From Mrakia gelida (lineage: Eukaryota; Basidiomycota; Tremellomycetes; Cystofilobasidiales; Mrakiaceae): a stretch of 64,000 nt of DNA. A program made the translations under genes and the position numbers. The stretch covers positions 3,100,001 through 3,164,000 of the forward strand of contig BRON01000001.1 in assembly GCA_024345305.1 (NCBI GenBank), read 5' to 3'. The notes beneath the pieces are model-generated. The model was given only the letters and a program-made list of their open reading frames with translations, was not told where the DNA came from and did no database searches. Below are positions 1 through 11,258 of this stretch, piece by piece (the stretch's first letter is position 1; each line of letters starts with the position of its first letter).

Positions 1-907
1 CCGACGTTGATGGAATCGTCATCCGACCGTCGCTGTTCTACGGTCGAGCTGGAGGAGTTTGGGGACCTCTGTTCGAGAGAGCGACTGAGGCGGGGGAGAA
101 GGGAGAGACGTTCGAGTGGTACATCAACGAGGGAGGAAGGTTCACGCTTGCTCATGTTGATGTGAGTGGGATCGAGCTTTCGGAGATATGGCTGGGTGGT
201 AGCTGATAGGATTTGGGGCGGGTTTGGGTATCAGGACATCGCTCAAATGGCGTTGAAGGTCGCTGAACATGTGAGCTCGTTCTCGACGCGTCGCGCGCTT
301 TCTTCTCCCCCTCGCCCTCAAACTGACCTCGCGGCATTTCCTTCGCTTCGATGACCAGTCTCCCATCTGCAAGCATCTCGTCTTCGGTGAGTCGTCGATC
401 TCTCATCTGTTTTTCCGCGACGCTTGTTTCTTCGCCGCGTCGATGCATCGATTCGCCTCGAGTTTACGCCAGGCTTTTGAATTCCGCCCCAACCTTTTTC
501 TGACCTTCCTCAATCTCCATTTCTTCTCTTCAGACTGCGCCAACCCCATCACCGAACCTCAATCCGTCTTCCTCGACAAGCTCGCAGCTCTCACGGGAGC
601 CAATGGTTGGGTCAACGTCAAGCCCACGAACGACTTCGAGAGAGCGATGATCAGTTCGAACACTATCCGACCTGGTACGTTACGCCTCTACTCATCTTCG
701 GATACTACCTCCAAAGAGAAGACGCCGACGAAGAGGCCAGAAACGCGTCGCGAGTGAGCTCGAACGACGAAGTGGGAGCTGACCTCTTTTTCGCTTCTGT
801 TTTTGTAAGGACTCGCGAGAGCGCTCGTCGGTTGGGAAGCAAGAAAGCCTTCGTTCACGGATGGACTCGACATCTACTACGCTTCTTGGAAGGCTGCTAG
901 GAAGTGA
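1..907 (+). CDS. NAD(P)-binding epimerase/dehydratase-like protein, C-terminal part
   Basis: The gene is cut by the left window edge. The first exon reads DVDGIVIRPSLFYGRAGGVW..., the substrate-side part of an extended short-chain dehydrogenase/epimerase (the RPS/YG-rich stretch follows the Rossmann fold in this family). Later exons read DIAQMALKVAEH, SPICKHLVF and a longer exon from about 534 to 675. The last exon (about 810-907) ends ...GLDIYYASWKAARK and TGA at 905-907. Introns have gtgag donors and cag acceptors. Family knowledge: such proteins use NAD(P) to epimerise or reduce sugar-nucleotide-like or small carbonyl substrates in the cytosol; the substrate cannot be told because the cofactor-binding half is outside the window. 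Confidence 0.7.
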
Positions 908-1916
908 GGAGGAGGAGGGAGGAGGGGAGGACGTCGGCGTTGGCGAGCGAGAGAGCGAGGGAGCGAGGGAGGCTGGTTTTGAACGATGATTTACGATCTA
1001 TGCTGTTTCATCGACCCAAACTCTTCGTTGTGAGAGGAGGAGAGAGAGGATGCAGAGATAAGTGTCGAAATCTGCGACCGACGAGTCGCCTCTTCAAGCT
1101 CAGCCCGAGCTCAACTCTCCTGCCCCTACAACCATGACCCCCGTTCCCTCGTCGCTCGACAACCAACCCTGATTCGACGAACACATCTTCGCAGGCGCCT
1201 GTTTTGTGCAGCCAAGCCATCCAGGGATCACGACCGGCAACCCACCCCAGCTTCCAAGGTGGAGGAGGGAAGGGAGGAGTTGGTCGGGAAAAGTCGAGCT
1301 CACCTTTGCTTCCCTCCTTCCCGCCCTTCCTCTCGCTCTCCTCAGACCATCATCCGACTCCTCAGCAGCTCACCCTCTCGTCAACTCGTATAGCCAACAT
1401 CCTTGAGCTCTCCAGCTCCTCCTGCGAGCTTCAGCGATAGGAATCGATGGAGAAATGGCCGGCAAAGAGAAGGAGGGGAAGGGAACGCAGCGAGATCCCC
1501 GCTCTTCCCTTTGCACCCGTCAACCTCCCCTCCAAGCTCTTTCTCGGCCTTCTCGGACCTCCACCTCTCTGTGGAACTCGACTGCTCGTCTCTATCATCC
1601 AGGCTACACGCCATCTTCACTCTCCTACTGCAGCTTTCTCTGCCCACCGAGCGACGACCTTCTCTCGCTCTCGCTCTCGCCCTCCTCCCCTTCCCCTCAC
1701 CTTCTCCAGCCTGTCTCCAAGAACCGACGACGATCGAATCTAAATTCGGCACCGTCTCATGCACTTTTTGGAGCTAGCAGATCCGGGGAGACCAGCGAGG
1801 AGAGCAAAACATCTGATAAAAACGCATGTGGTTGGCTGTTTTCCCTCACCCTCGACCTTCCCCCCTCGCCCTTCCTACCCTTTCTTCGACCTTACCAACC
1901 CATCAAACTCTCCGAG
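908..1916. other. intergenic region upstream of the ferric reductase
   Basis: About 1 kb between two co-directional genes, very rich in pyrimidine tracts on the + strand from about 1280 on. An open frame runs from about 1455 into the first FRE exon, but it has the Ser/Pro/Leu make-up of translated CT-rich leader, and the methionine at 1917 is the first followed by convincing protein. Likely promoter and 5' leader; no other gene is supported. Confidence 0.5.
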
Positions 1917-4911
1917 ATGGTCAAGACACTTCCCTCCAAGCCACAGCGAAAGTGAGTCGACGCGTTCTCTCTCTTTCTCGCGCTCTTTCTCGATCCCCCG
2001 TCCTCTTCCTCGTTCTCAGTCCCTGGCAATCAATCTGATTGGCTTGCTCGTTTTTTCCTCCTTCCCACAGAGCCTGGCAGCATGAGTTCCCCTTCTACCT
2101 CTGGTGGGCCATCGCCTCCTTCGTCGCCTTCCTCACTCTCGTCAACATCGCTCGAACGCTCGTCCATCGACAACGTCGTCGCTCAGCCATCGCGAGGTTC
2201 AACGAGGCGTCCGAGAAGAACGATTTTGCCTCCTCCCCTCCACCTACCTCCTCCCTCGCTCAGTTCCCCATCAAGGTCGCCACCGCTGCCAACAAGGGGA
2301 TCTTCTGGAGGGACGTTGCCTTCAAGTTCTTCTTCAGAATCCCTCTCAACGAGTTGCTTTTCACCTGGCTGTACTGTTTCGTGATCCTGCTTTTCGCCCT
2401 CATCTACGGTCAGTTCGCCGCTCGTCCAATCAAAGCTTCTCGAGCTGACGTGCTCCCTTCTTCCCCCTCTTCTTCTCTACCTTCTTCAGTTCCCCTCGAT
2501 GTTCCTGGAGCGACGCAAAAGTGAGCGTAGTTGCAAACTGCGACGTCTCGAGCCTCAAATCTTTTGCTGACCTCTCCACTCCTTCCCTCCTTCTCCGTGC
2601 CCAGCCAACTCGCCCTCCTGTACAGTAATCGATGTGGACTTCTCGTCTTCAGTCAGGTGAGTTTCGTGCTAGCGAGGAGTGAAGGATTGTTCGAGAGACA
2701 GTCGTGGTCTCGAACTCTCAAAGCTCTCGCATGGGCTGAACTGGTCGAACTCTTTCCTTATCTCAGCTGCCCTTGATCATCGGCCTCGCTTCCAAGAACA
2801 ACACCATCAGTCTTCTCACTGGTATCTCCTACGAGAAGGTGAGTTATATTTTGCCCTTCTTTCTCCATCTTGCAAAGTCGAGAGACGAGCTGACCTTTCG
2901 CTCGTCGGTTTTACAGCTCAACTTCTTCCATCGATCGGCATCTCGAGCCAACCTGATCATCACTTGGCTCCATGTCTTTGGAAGGTCCGTCGCTATCCCT
3001 CTCGGGAAAGACAACCAGATTGGAGAGAGGCATATGATTGTGAGTCGGCAACTTCGCGTTGAAACGAACGAGCCTGAACTGATCTCGACTCCTCAACTTC
3101 CTCCTGGCCCTCAGATGGGAGTCGTCGCCTTCGTCAGCTTCAACCTCATCGTCATCCTCGGATACAAAGGCTTCCTGCGAGCTTTCGCATACGAGGCCTT
3201 CTTGATCTCGCACATCGTTCTCGCTCTGTGAGTCAACCAACCCTAGCCTTCGTTTCGCTCTTCGTCCGTTCAATCGACTCACAATTTTGACCTCCTCTCA
3301 TCCCTTCAGCCTCTTCGTCATCGGTGCCGCTATACACTGGTCGGATTATGCCTATTACGTTTACCCCGCCATGGGTCTCTGGTAAGTCAAGCCCGCGTTT
3401 CACAAAACGACGACGAACGAGCTGACCTCCCTCTCCCTTTTCCTCTTTAGGTTCCTGGATCGGTTCGTTCGACTGGTTCGAGTCGTCTTCTTCAACCGAT
3501 TCTGGAACATCGTCTCCAAGGGATCGAGTGGCTCTCGAAGGGCTGTCGTTGAGAGTGAGTCCACCGAGTCGCGTCCCTTTCGCCGACACGAAGGGGCTCG
3601 AACCTGACGCGTCTCGCCTCTCGTCCTCCTCTCCAGCCGTCCACGGAGGAGCTCTCAGGCTTACTCTTCAGCGACCCATGAGCTGGAACGCTGGACAGCA
3701 CGCCTACCTCGTTTGCCCTACGGTTTCAGCTTTGCGTTCGTACCCCTTTCCCTTTTCATTGAGTCGACGAGACGCGCGTTGACTGACCGACGACTTCTCA
3801 TCATTCCCTGCTTCCAGCCTTCGAAGCACACCCCTTCACCATTGCCTCCATCCCATCGTCCGACATCAAGGCCGCTACCTCGGAGCTCGTTTTCATCGTT
3901 CGAGTGCACGATGGGTTCACTCGTACGTCGACTTGGACGCGTCTTCGAACGACCGCGGCCGCTGATGCTCATCTTCCTACGTTTCTCAGACCGACTCTCG
4001 GAGCTCGCCAACTCTCACGGAGGTCGAGTCGAGATCCCTTGCTTAATCGATGGTCCCTATGGAATTGTTGATGCTTTGGATTCTTTCCACTCGTCCGTTC
4101 TCGTCGCCGGTGAGTTTGCCTCGATTTCTCCTCGATGCTTCGCGTCCTCAGTTCTCTGACCATCGTTCCCCTTGCTCTCTTCCTTCTAGGTGGATCTGGA
4201 GTAACCTTCACTCTCCCTCTGGCTCAGGAACTCGTTCGACAAGCCCAACTCGGAGTCAGCGCCGTTCGTGTTTTGACTTTCGTTTGGATCATTCAGAGCG
4301 TCGGTCAGTACATTCTTTCTCCTTCGGAGCTTTTATTCCACCTTATGACTTCTGACCTTCGTTTATATCTCCTCTCCAGATCACCTCGCCTGGATCTCGA
4401 ACGAGCTCGAAGCTCTTCGATCCTCCTGCCCTCCCTCCCTCGTCCTCGACCTCAAGATCTTCGTCACTCGATCGTCCGACATCCCAGCTGATCAGCAGCT
4501 TTCGGATGATGCTTCGATCCAAGAGGAGGAAGTGTCGAGCGAAGAGGACTCTCCCAACGGATCCATCGACGAGAAGACCCCCGACCTCAACGAGAAGAAG
4601 AGGAAGCTGTCGGCGTCGTCGACGCTTGTGAGCGCCGTGATCAAGGGCCGACCTGATCTCGAGGAGGTCTTCAACGCTGTCCTCGTAGATGCCAAGGGTG
4701 AGCCAGTATCCGTAAATGGTGAGTTTGAGTCTCGATCCCTTCATCGCTGAGCGAGCGAATCGAAGAACGAGAAAGAGCTGACCGTTTCGACGCGTCTTCG
4801 TCTGTTCTTTCAGTCTGCGGACCCACCTCCCTCTCGGTCGCTACCAAGCGAGCTCTTCGAGCTGGAACTGGGAGTAACGTCAGCCTGTCGGTAGAGAACT
4901 TCGGATGGTAG
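1917..4911 (+). CDS. ferric/cupric-chelate reductase (FRE family, flavocytochrome b)
   Basis: Transmembrane reductase that moves electrons from NADPH through FAD and two haems to extracellular Fe(III) or Cu(II) chelates. The first exon gives MVKTLPSKPQRK (1917-1951), the second starts AWQHEFPFYLWW with the first membrane span. The ferric-reductase domain follows: PLDVPGATQNQLALLYSNR, the NN..SLLTG..YEK..FFHR segment, then LIITWLHVFGR with a likely haem histidine. Further spans read AFLISHIVLAL and IGAAIHWSDYAYYVY. The cytosolic half has the FAD-binding HPFTIASIP, the nucleotide-binding GGSGVTFTLPLAQE, and the closing CGPTSLSV...VENFGW with TAG at 4909-4911, the normal FRE end. An acidic Ser/Glu insert (about 4500-4610) sits in the NAD-binding half. 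At least ten introns. Expected at the plasma membrane for iron uptake. Confidence 0.9.
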
Positions 4912-5125
4912 ATCTTGCGCGCCGGAATCAGAGTGGTCGCAGTTTCGTCTTGCCAGACGCGTTCAGTTTTTTGGGTTGCTTTTTCTTTTCTCACTTAGAT
5001 TCCTTCTCGCCTTAGACGTACTCAGGTATTCGGTTCAGCAATATCGATGTAAACTACTTTAATCAGTTCCAAACAGCGCTAAGATCGAGCAAGTGAAGGG
5101 AAAAACAAGCGAAACCCATCGCGTT

Positions 5126-7992
5126 TCACTCCTCCTCCTCCACCTCCTCCTGTTCGACCCGCCCGAACCTCCAAGCCTGCCAGACTATCAGTCCTCTCAT
5201 CACAACCTCCATCAGATCCTCGAACCTCCAGCTCTCCATCAACTCCCAGGTCCCCCACGATCCACTCAGTACCACCGGCAGGGCCTTCAACACCGAGGAC
5301 GCGAAGAGAAGGTACGCGACGAGTCGGTAGCCTCCGCCGAAGGTTTTGGAGCGCTGGTTGAGGAGGGCTTGGGAGAGGAAGAGGATGAGGTGGGAGGTTT
5401 GGTAGATGGGCTTAATGAGCCGTAAGAGGGATGTTGAGTTGGGTAGGTGCTGGTAGGCGAGGGAGGCGGGTGAGATGTAAGGGGAGGGAGGCGGGGAAGA
5501 GGAGACGATGGATGGGAGGAGAGGGAGGAGGGTGTGGTAGAGGATGAAAACAAGGAGGGTAGCCTGAAGGAAGGAGGAGCGGGAGAGTCAGGACTGAGCT
5601 TCGCAATTCTCGAAATAAGAGGAAGAGAGAAAGAGACGGTGAACGCGACTTACCAAACCTCGTGCTTTCCAACCAAACTTCCAATCCAGCCTCTCGCTCG
5701 CTCGCTCACCATGACTCGCCTTCCTCCTCCCCAGTCCAACGGTCAACCATCCTCCCCATCCTCCCCAAACCCACTCCACCCTAGCAGCCAAGCTCCAAAC
5801 CATCGAGCTCGCGACCACGACCACCGGAGTCATGGCGAAGTCCTCGAACTCTCCTCGATCCTTCTTGAACGCCAGATCGACGAAGAAGAACGCAAAGTAG
5901 AAGAAGGTATCGACGGAGTAGGCGGCCATGGATATCCCAGTGGTGGTGGTGCGAGTGAACCAGAAGAGGAGGGTGAGAGGTGCTGAGATGGTCGAGAGGA
6001 AGCGGGCGATCCGACGGAGAGCGAAGCGAAGGATGGGACGGGAGTGAGGGTTGAGAGGGTGGGATTCGAGGGCGTCTGATCGAAGAAGAGGGTAGAGAGT
6101 GACGTCAGTCGTGGTCTGTCTGAAGTGAAAGAGGGGAGAGAAATGAGGACGACGACGAACTGTGAAACTCCGCACGATCATGAGCGTTCGCGACGTCGAA
6201 GGGATGAGGCGAGACCGGACCGGGAACCAGACTGGAGAAACGAAGAGCTCGATGGTTCCGTCCATCCTGAAGGTATTCGGAAGACTGCGGAAGGCAGAAG
6301 AGGTCAGAGAGAAAGCTGTGTGAAAGGAAGAGAGCCGGATTGGAACGAACGAGGGCGAGCTTGAGCGGTGTGGTCGACGCGAAGCTGATGTGCCAAGAGA
6401 AAGTGAGATCGTCCACCTCTTCGGCTGAGTAGAAAGAGCCCGAAGGTCGGAGGTCAGCTTAGGAGCTGGAGGCGAGCGAAAAAAACGGGATAGTGAGACG
6501 AAGGTAGGAACTCACCATCCTCCGACGCGTTCGATCTCGCAGGAATCTCCACCAGATCATTCGCCCCGACGCGTCCGTACCCAGTCTGAACGAAGGGAGC
6601 GTACCGCCAGCCTTTCGCCTCCCTCGTCACGACGTCTTCCTCCTCCTGCGAAGGGTTCGACGACGACGGCTCCTCCAACGCGGCGAGATCCTCCATCGTT
6701 CCCATCTCCAGGAGCGTCTCGAAGTGCCCCTGACGAGGGAAGCTCCTCGTCTTACAAACACTGTGGTCGGCGGTGACTCTCATGCAACCTGCCTGGATGA
6801 ACGAAACCGAGCCGAGAGCGAGGCGACGCTCAAGTCAGTTTCGTTTCGACGAGGAGAAGAGAAGACGAGGCGGCTCACTTCCCTATTCTTCAACACGTTC
6901 ATCTTCGTCCTGAACATCGACAGCGAGAACGTCGGAAAGTCTCGAACCATCGTCACCGTCGACCTCGTAATGATGGCGTAGCGTCCCGGCTCGTTCGATC
7001 CTGCCTTCTCCTTCTCCCTCTCCGTGGACCCATCGTCCTCCAAAACGTCCTCGTCCCTCTCAGGTTCAGGCTTGTGGTTGATCCTCTGCTGTCCAGGGTT
7101 CGTAAGGGTCTGAAGGATCCCTTGAGGCGTCGATCCTCCGAGTCTGTTCGCCCACGAGAGGGTCTCGTTTTGTTGGGCGACGAGGGAACGGCCGAGTGCT
7201 GGGTAAGGGAGAGGGTAGGACGATGCGAGTTGTTTGGGGTGAGGGCGACCGTAGGGAGGGATGAGATTGTGAAGGAAGTGGGTCGTGTTGATGGGAACGA
7301 GGTCGGAGGGAGAAGGGGAGAGGGGGAGGGAGGGGACGAGGTGGAAGGAGGTTTGGAGTTGGACAGGGTGTTGACGGCTGTTTTGCTGGATTGCTGAGCT
7401 ATAAGGATAGCAAACGCGACGAGTCAGTTTCGAAAAGTCGCACTGAGTAGATGAAGCAAAGAACGTACACGATGCGAGCAGGTAGAGTCGCGTTGACGAC
7501 GACCTTGCGAGACGAGGTCGAGAGGGCGAGATCCTTCATCACCACCTCGCTGAAGACCCTCTCCCAAGAAGCGTCTGGTCTCTGCCGACCACGGGACTCT
7601 TCTTCGGTAGATACCGATGTCTCGCTCGAAGAAGGGAGTCCGGCTCCTCCTCGGTTCTGGTAGTAGATGGACGCTACGAGGTCGGACCTCTCGATTCCTC
7701 CATCCTTCGCTTTGCCGAAGAGGGAGCGTACGATCTCGCTCTCGGGTAGGGACTGATCTGCGAGTCGCTGAGGGGAGTGAGGGTTTGAAGATCTGACGAG
7801 GCTCTTGTAGAAAGGCCGTACGTTGGTTGTGAGGTAGAAGATGGAGAGACTGAAGGCGGCGAGGAGGAGGAGGAGTCGAAGGAAGCGGACGAAGGTCGAA
7901 AACGAAGAGGTCTTGGGTCGTCGTCGCTGAGGTGAAGGATCCACCGTTGAGGTATCCAAGTGGAGGAGAGGTATTGGGTCGTACGAGGACAT
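5126..7992 (-). CDS. CLPTM1-family multi-pass membrane protein, copy 1
   Basis: Starts MSSYDPIPLLHLD at 7992, with a Ser/Arg-rich cytosolic tail and one membrane span (RLLLLLAAFSLSIFYLTTNV), followed by a large lumenal domain and several C-terminal hydrophobic spans. The end is WRFGRVEQEEVEEE with the stop at 5126-5128. It matches copy 2 (23109-26433) in order and motifs: ESEIVRSLFG versus DELVRSFYG, WERVFSEVV versus WERIFSEVV, MVRDFPTFSLSMFRTKMN versus MVRDTSVYSLESFRKQMK, and the same acidic C-terminus. Family knowledge: CLPTM1/CLPTM1L are ER/Golgi proteins; CLPTM1L is reported as a GlcN-PI scramblase in GPI-anchor synthesis and CLPTM1 controls receptor trafficking. Which role applies here is unknown. 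Several introns. Confidence 0.85.
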
Positions 7993-8728
7993 CCGTTGCT
8001 GTAACTTGAGGAGGTAGATGGGTAGATGTGGTGGGGAGGTGAAGGGAAGGAGGGAAGACGGCAGACCTGTCGAGTCGAGCTTTGAGCTCTTCTTGCCCCT
8101 CGAGCGGGGAAGGGGAAAGAACAGAACCTATTTGCGGACCAGAACGTTCAAGCTGGTCTGTAGATCTCAAGGAGACGATGTTCAGTTTGAGATCCGAGGG
8201 TTGGACGGAAGAGCCCTGAGCGTTGGCAGGAGAAAGGAAGGGAAGAAAAAGGTGAGCTCGACACTCGTTTCGCTTTTGGCCGGTTCCTTCCCGACGCTCA
8301 CTCACTCAAGAAGAAAAACTGCATTGCAGCATCGCTGATGTACTCTCTGAAGACCTCTTCACCCTCCCCTTGACCTTCACAGCTCTCAAACCCTACTAGC
8401 AACCCTCGAGGAGCCAAGTCCTGAGCTCACCCTCTCTCCGGCCTTCGTTCCTTCTCCTCCCCTTTTCTTCTTTCTCTCCCTCATGCATCGACTCGTTTCA
8501 TCATCGCCCAGCTCAATCATCCTGTCTCAGCCAGCCTCTCTATGAGCCTAATGCGGCCAGTCCAGTCCAGAGCCTTCCTTTCATCCTCTGATCTTCCCTT
8601 TGAAGCTCACCCCTTCCCTTTCATCCCCTCGCTCTTCCCTCCCTCCCTCCTTCTTTCCTTCTTCTTTCAGCTCCTCGCCTCCCACTTCAGCCTTCAACGC
8701 CCATCTTCGCCTCTTCCCTCCCTTCAAG
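7993..8728. promoter_or_regulatory. divergent promoter between CLPTM1 copy 1 and the AA14 gene
   Basis: 735 bp separate two divergent starts (7992 on -, 8729 on +). The right half is strongly pyrimidine-rich toward the AA14 start, as before most genes here. No TATA box or known operator could be assigned; no further gene is supported. Confidence 0.5.
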
Positions 8729-10889
8729 ATGCTCGCTTCACTCCTCGTCCTTCTTCCTTTTGCTGCCACGTTGCCGGTGTCCGCGCACGTCGCTCTTTGG
8801 GATTCAAGTCTCTTCGGGTTCGATGGGGTCGTCGAGGGAGTTGTCGACTATAACAACAACCTGCCTGTTCAGCCTCTGAGGCTGTCGGATGGATACCCGG
8901 AGGAGCAGTGGTTCGGACACGGGTGAGTTGGTGTTCAATCGAGTCCTTGCAGAGAACGACGAGGGAGCGAGAGACGGAGCTGACCGGAGCTCGTCGTTTC
9001 TTCTCTTCGAATCAGGTTCAAGAGCTTCCCTCCTGCTGATGGAATGCTCATGGAGGTGAGTCGAAATGCTCGACCCATCACTCGAACATTCTTCTGACTT
9101 TCAAATCTCTCCGTATCGTTCGAAGCTCCCTGCTGGTTCGCCTCGTTGTCTTTCAAGATCTCTCTCTCGTTCGAGCTGACCCTCTGCTTTCTTCTTCGTC
9201 TCGAAGGCGGAACCTACCACGGTTAGTAGAGCAAGTCTCTCCATCCTCCCGCCTGTGTCTCCCCTGACTTGTTTCTCTTCTCTCGCGTCTTTCTCAGGTC
9301 AAGTCTCGGCGAATCGAGCTGGAACGACCTACCGAGACCCTTCTCGAACCGACGCTTTCGAGGAGCACGCTGCTGGAGCGTGAGCCGAAACTCCACTCTC
9401 CACATATCTAGTCGGCGGCGCGCTGATCTGCTTCTCTCTTCCTTCTTTCGATACAGCGACAATGCAGGCTGTGAGCTCGATGCGTCTTCCCCTTCCTCGT
9501 CTTCCCTTTCACTGACCTTCTTCGCTCGCTTCAGCTCTTCATACGATCATCAACTTCGGAGAAGACATCAGTGACAAGCTTCAGTACCTCGGTGGAACGT
9601 CCCTCTCCATTGCCTACGTCTCGGACATCAACCTGCTGAAGCCGTCGGATCTCGTGGTTTTCAGTGTGAACGCGAGCAGCGTCTGGTGGAGGGAGGTCGA
9701 TTATCAGGTGCCGAGTGATTTACCTGCTTGGTACGTCGCATTTTTGCTTCGAGATGACGGTGGTGGTCGATGCGTCGTAAGCTGACTTGTCGACGCGTTC
9801 TTACTGCTTTGTTTTCGACCTGCAGTCCCGTTCGTTCTCTCGCTCTCTCCGTATCCTTCCATCTCTCGCCGAAGACAGAAAATCCGCTGATCTGATCGCT
9901 TGCTACCTTCTTCACACCTATCAGGACGGTGGCTGCCTCTGCTCCTGGAACTGTGAGTGACTCGCCGAGACCAAGACGCGTCCTCGTCCATCATCGAGCT
10001 TTCGGAGCTGACTTTGTTCGACTTCTTCCTCTCCTCCAGGGATCCACACCGCCAGTGAGTGATCCTCCTCATCTCCTCCTCCTGCTGAGATGAGACGCTC
10101 ACAGGTACATAACTTCGTTTCACAGACAACGTCAACGCCGAGGGTCGAGGGGAAGGTTACCCATTCGAGATGGCACGTCGCTTTCCTTCTATCTTATCGA
10201 GTCCTCAGCGTCTCGCTGACGTCGAACTGTTCTTCTCCATCAGTACCAACTCCTTTACAGATGCAAAGTCACGGGAGCAAAGGCTCAGAACATCACCGTC
10301 GCCCCTGGTCAACTTTCGACACTCTGCGCTTCAGATCCTTCGACTTGCGTTGTAGGAGCTAAGCAGCCTCACTAGTGCGTCAAACGGATCTTTCTGCCGT
10401 TCCGCCTCTCGAGGTGCTGACTTTGCGATCCTCTTCTTTCCCCTCAGCTGGTCCCAAGCTTCGTGAGTTCGACGCAACGAGTTTCGCTTTCGTTCTCCTC
10501 TACCCTTTCAAACACTGACACGTCTCGTTTCCTTCTTCTATCAGTGGAAACAACAACTTCGACGCCGACCCTCCCACTCACAACTCTCGTTACGGGTTCG
10601 CCGACGGAGCTCAGGTCAGTTCGAGCCTCCTCACCTCCCTTTTTCGTTCCCATTCGTTGCGTCGAACCTGACCCTCTCTTTCCCTTCCTCTCAGAACGAC
10701 ATCTTCCTCCGCTCCACCACGACCCCTACCGATACCAACGTCACCACTACGCCTGCCACCCCCGTCGAGACTTCCATCGGCGCCTCAGCTCTGTCGAGGA
10801 GGAACCGAACACCCGACGCGAAGAAGAGGTGGGCGAAGTTCAAGTCGCGAGGGTCGCATTCGGCGCTGAAGGGACATGGATCTGTATAG
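8729..10889 (+). CDS. AA14-type lytic polysaccharide monooxygenase-like secreted protein
   Basis: Signal peptide MLASLLVLLPFAATLPVSA is followed directly by His (HVALWDSSLFGFDG), so cleavage would expose the N-terminal His that binds copper in LPMOs. Then come EQWFGHGFKSFPPADG, LPAGGTYHGQVSANRAGTTY, the second likely copper His in SLHTIINFGED, SLSIAYVSD, DLVVFSVNASSVWW, a Cys-rich GGCLCSW stretch and YGFADGAQNDIF near the end. This order matches the AA14 family described from white-rot fungi as xylan-acting copper oxygenases. A Thr-rich tail and a basic C-terminus follow; the stop is at 10887-10889 and no carbohydrate-binding module is seen. About ten short introns; the small exons around 9200-9480 and 9840-10040 are the least certain. 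Substrate inferred from family only. Confidence 0.8.
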
Positions 10890-11258
10890 GGGGGCTCGAG
10901 TAAGCTGAAGGTGGGAGGGCGGGAGTTATATATGTTGGTGACGAAGGAAGAGTCTCGACGAGAAAGAAAGGGAGAGAGAGATAGAAAAATAAGTCGTCGT
11001 CGAGACGTGTCGATCCCCTCCTCCCTCGGTCGGCCCATCATTTCTTCACCTAGTTGATACATCCCTAGCACGTTAACGATTATATGATTCTTTTTTCTTC
11101 CCGCGTCATCTCGGCTCGTACAGGTGGCCAGTCTTAATGCCTTTCTCTCGTCTTCAAATCTTTCGTCGCGTCGACGCGTTCCTTTCGATTCGTTTCGTCG
11201 ACAAACGTGATAGAAACGTAAAACCCCAAAAGGCACCCAGAAGCAACCTAAGCCTAGT
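10890..11258. other. convergent intergenic region
   Basis: Shared 3' flanks of the AA14 gene (+) and the membrane-protein gene (-). Lower GC than the genes, with a TATATATG-like AT-rich patch near 10925. Nothing else recognised. Confidence 0.5.

Noticed and set aside
1455..1955. N-terminal extension of the ferric reductase from 1455
   Set aside because: Composition is that of translated CT-rich leader, no membrane or signal features; the ATG at 1917 directly precedes convincing protein.
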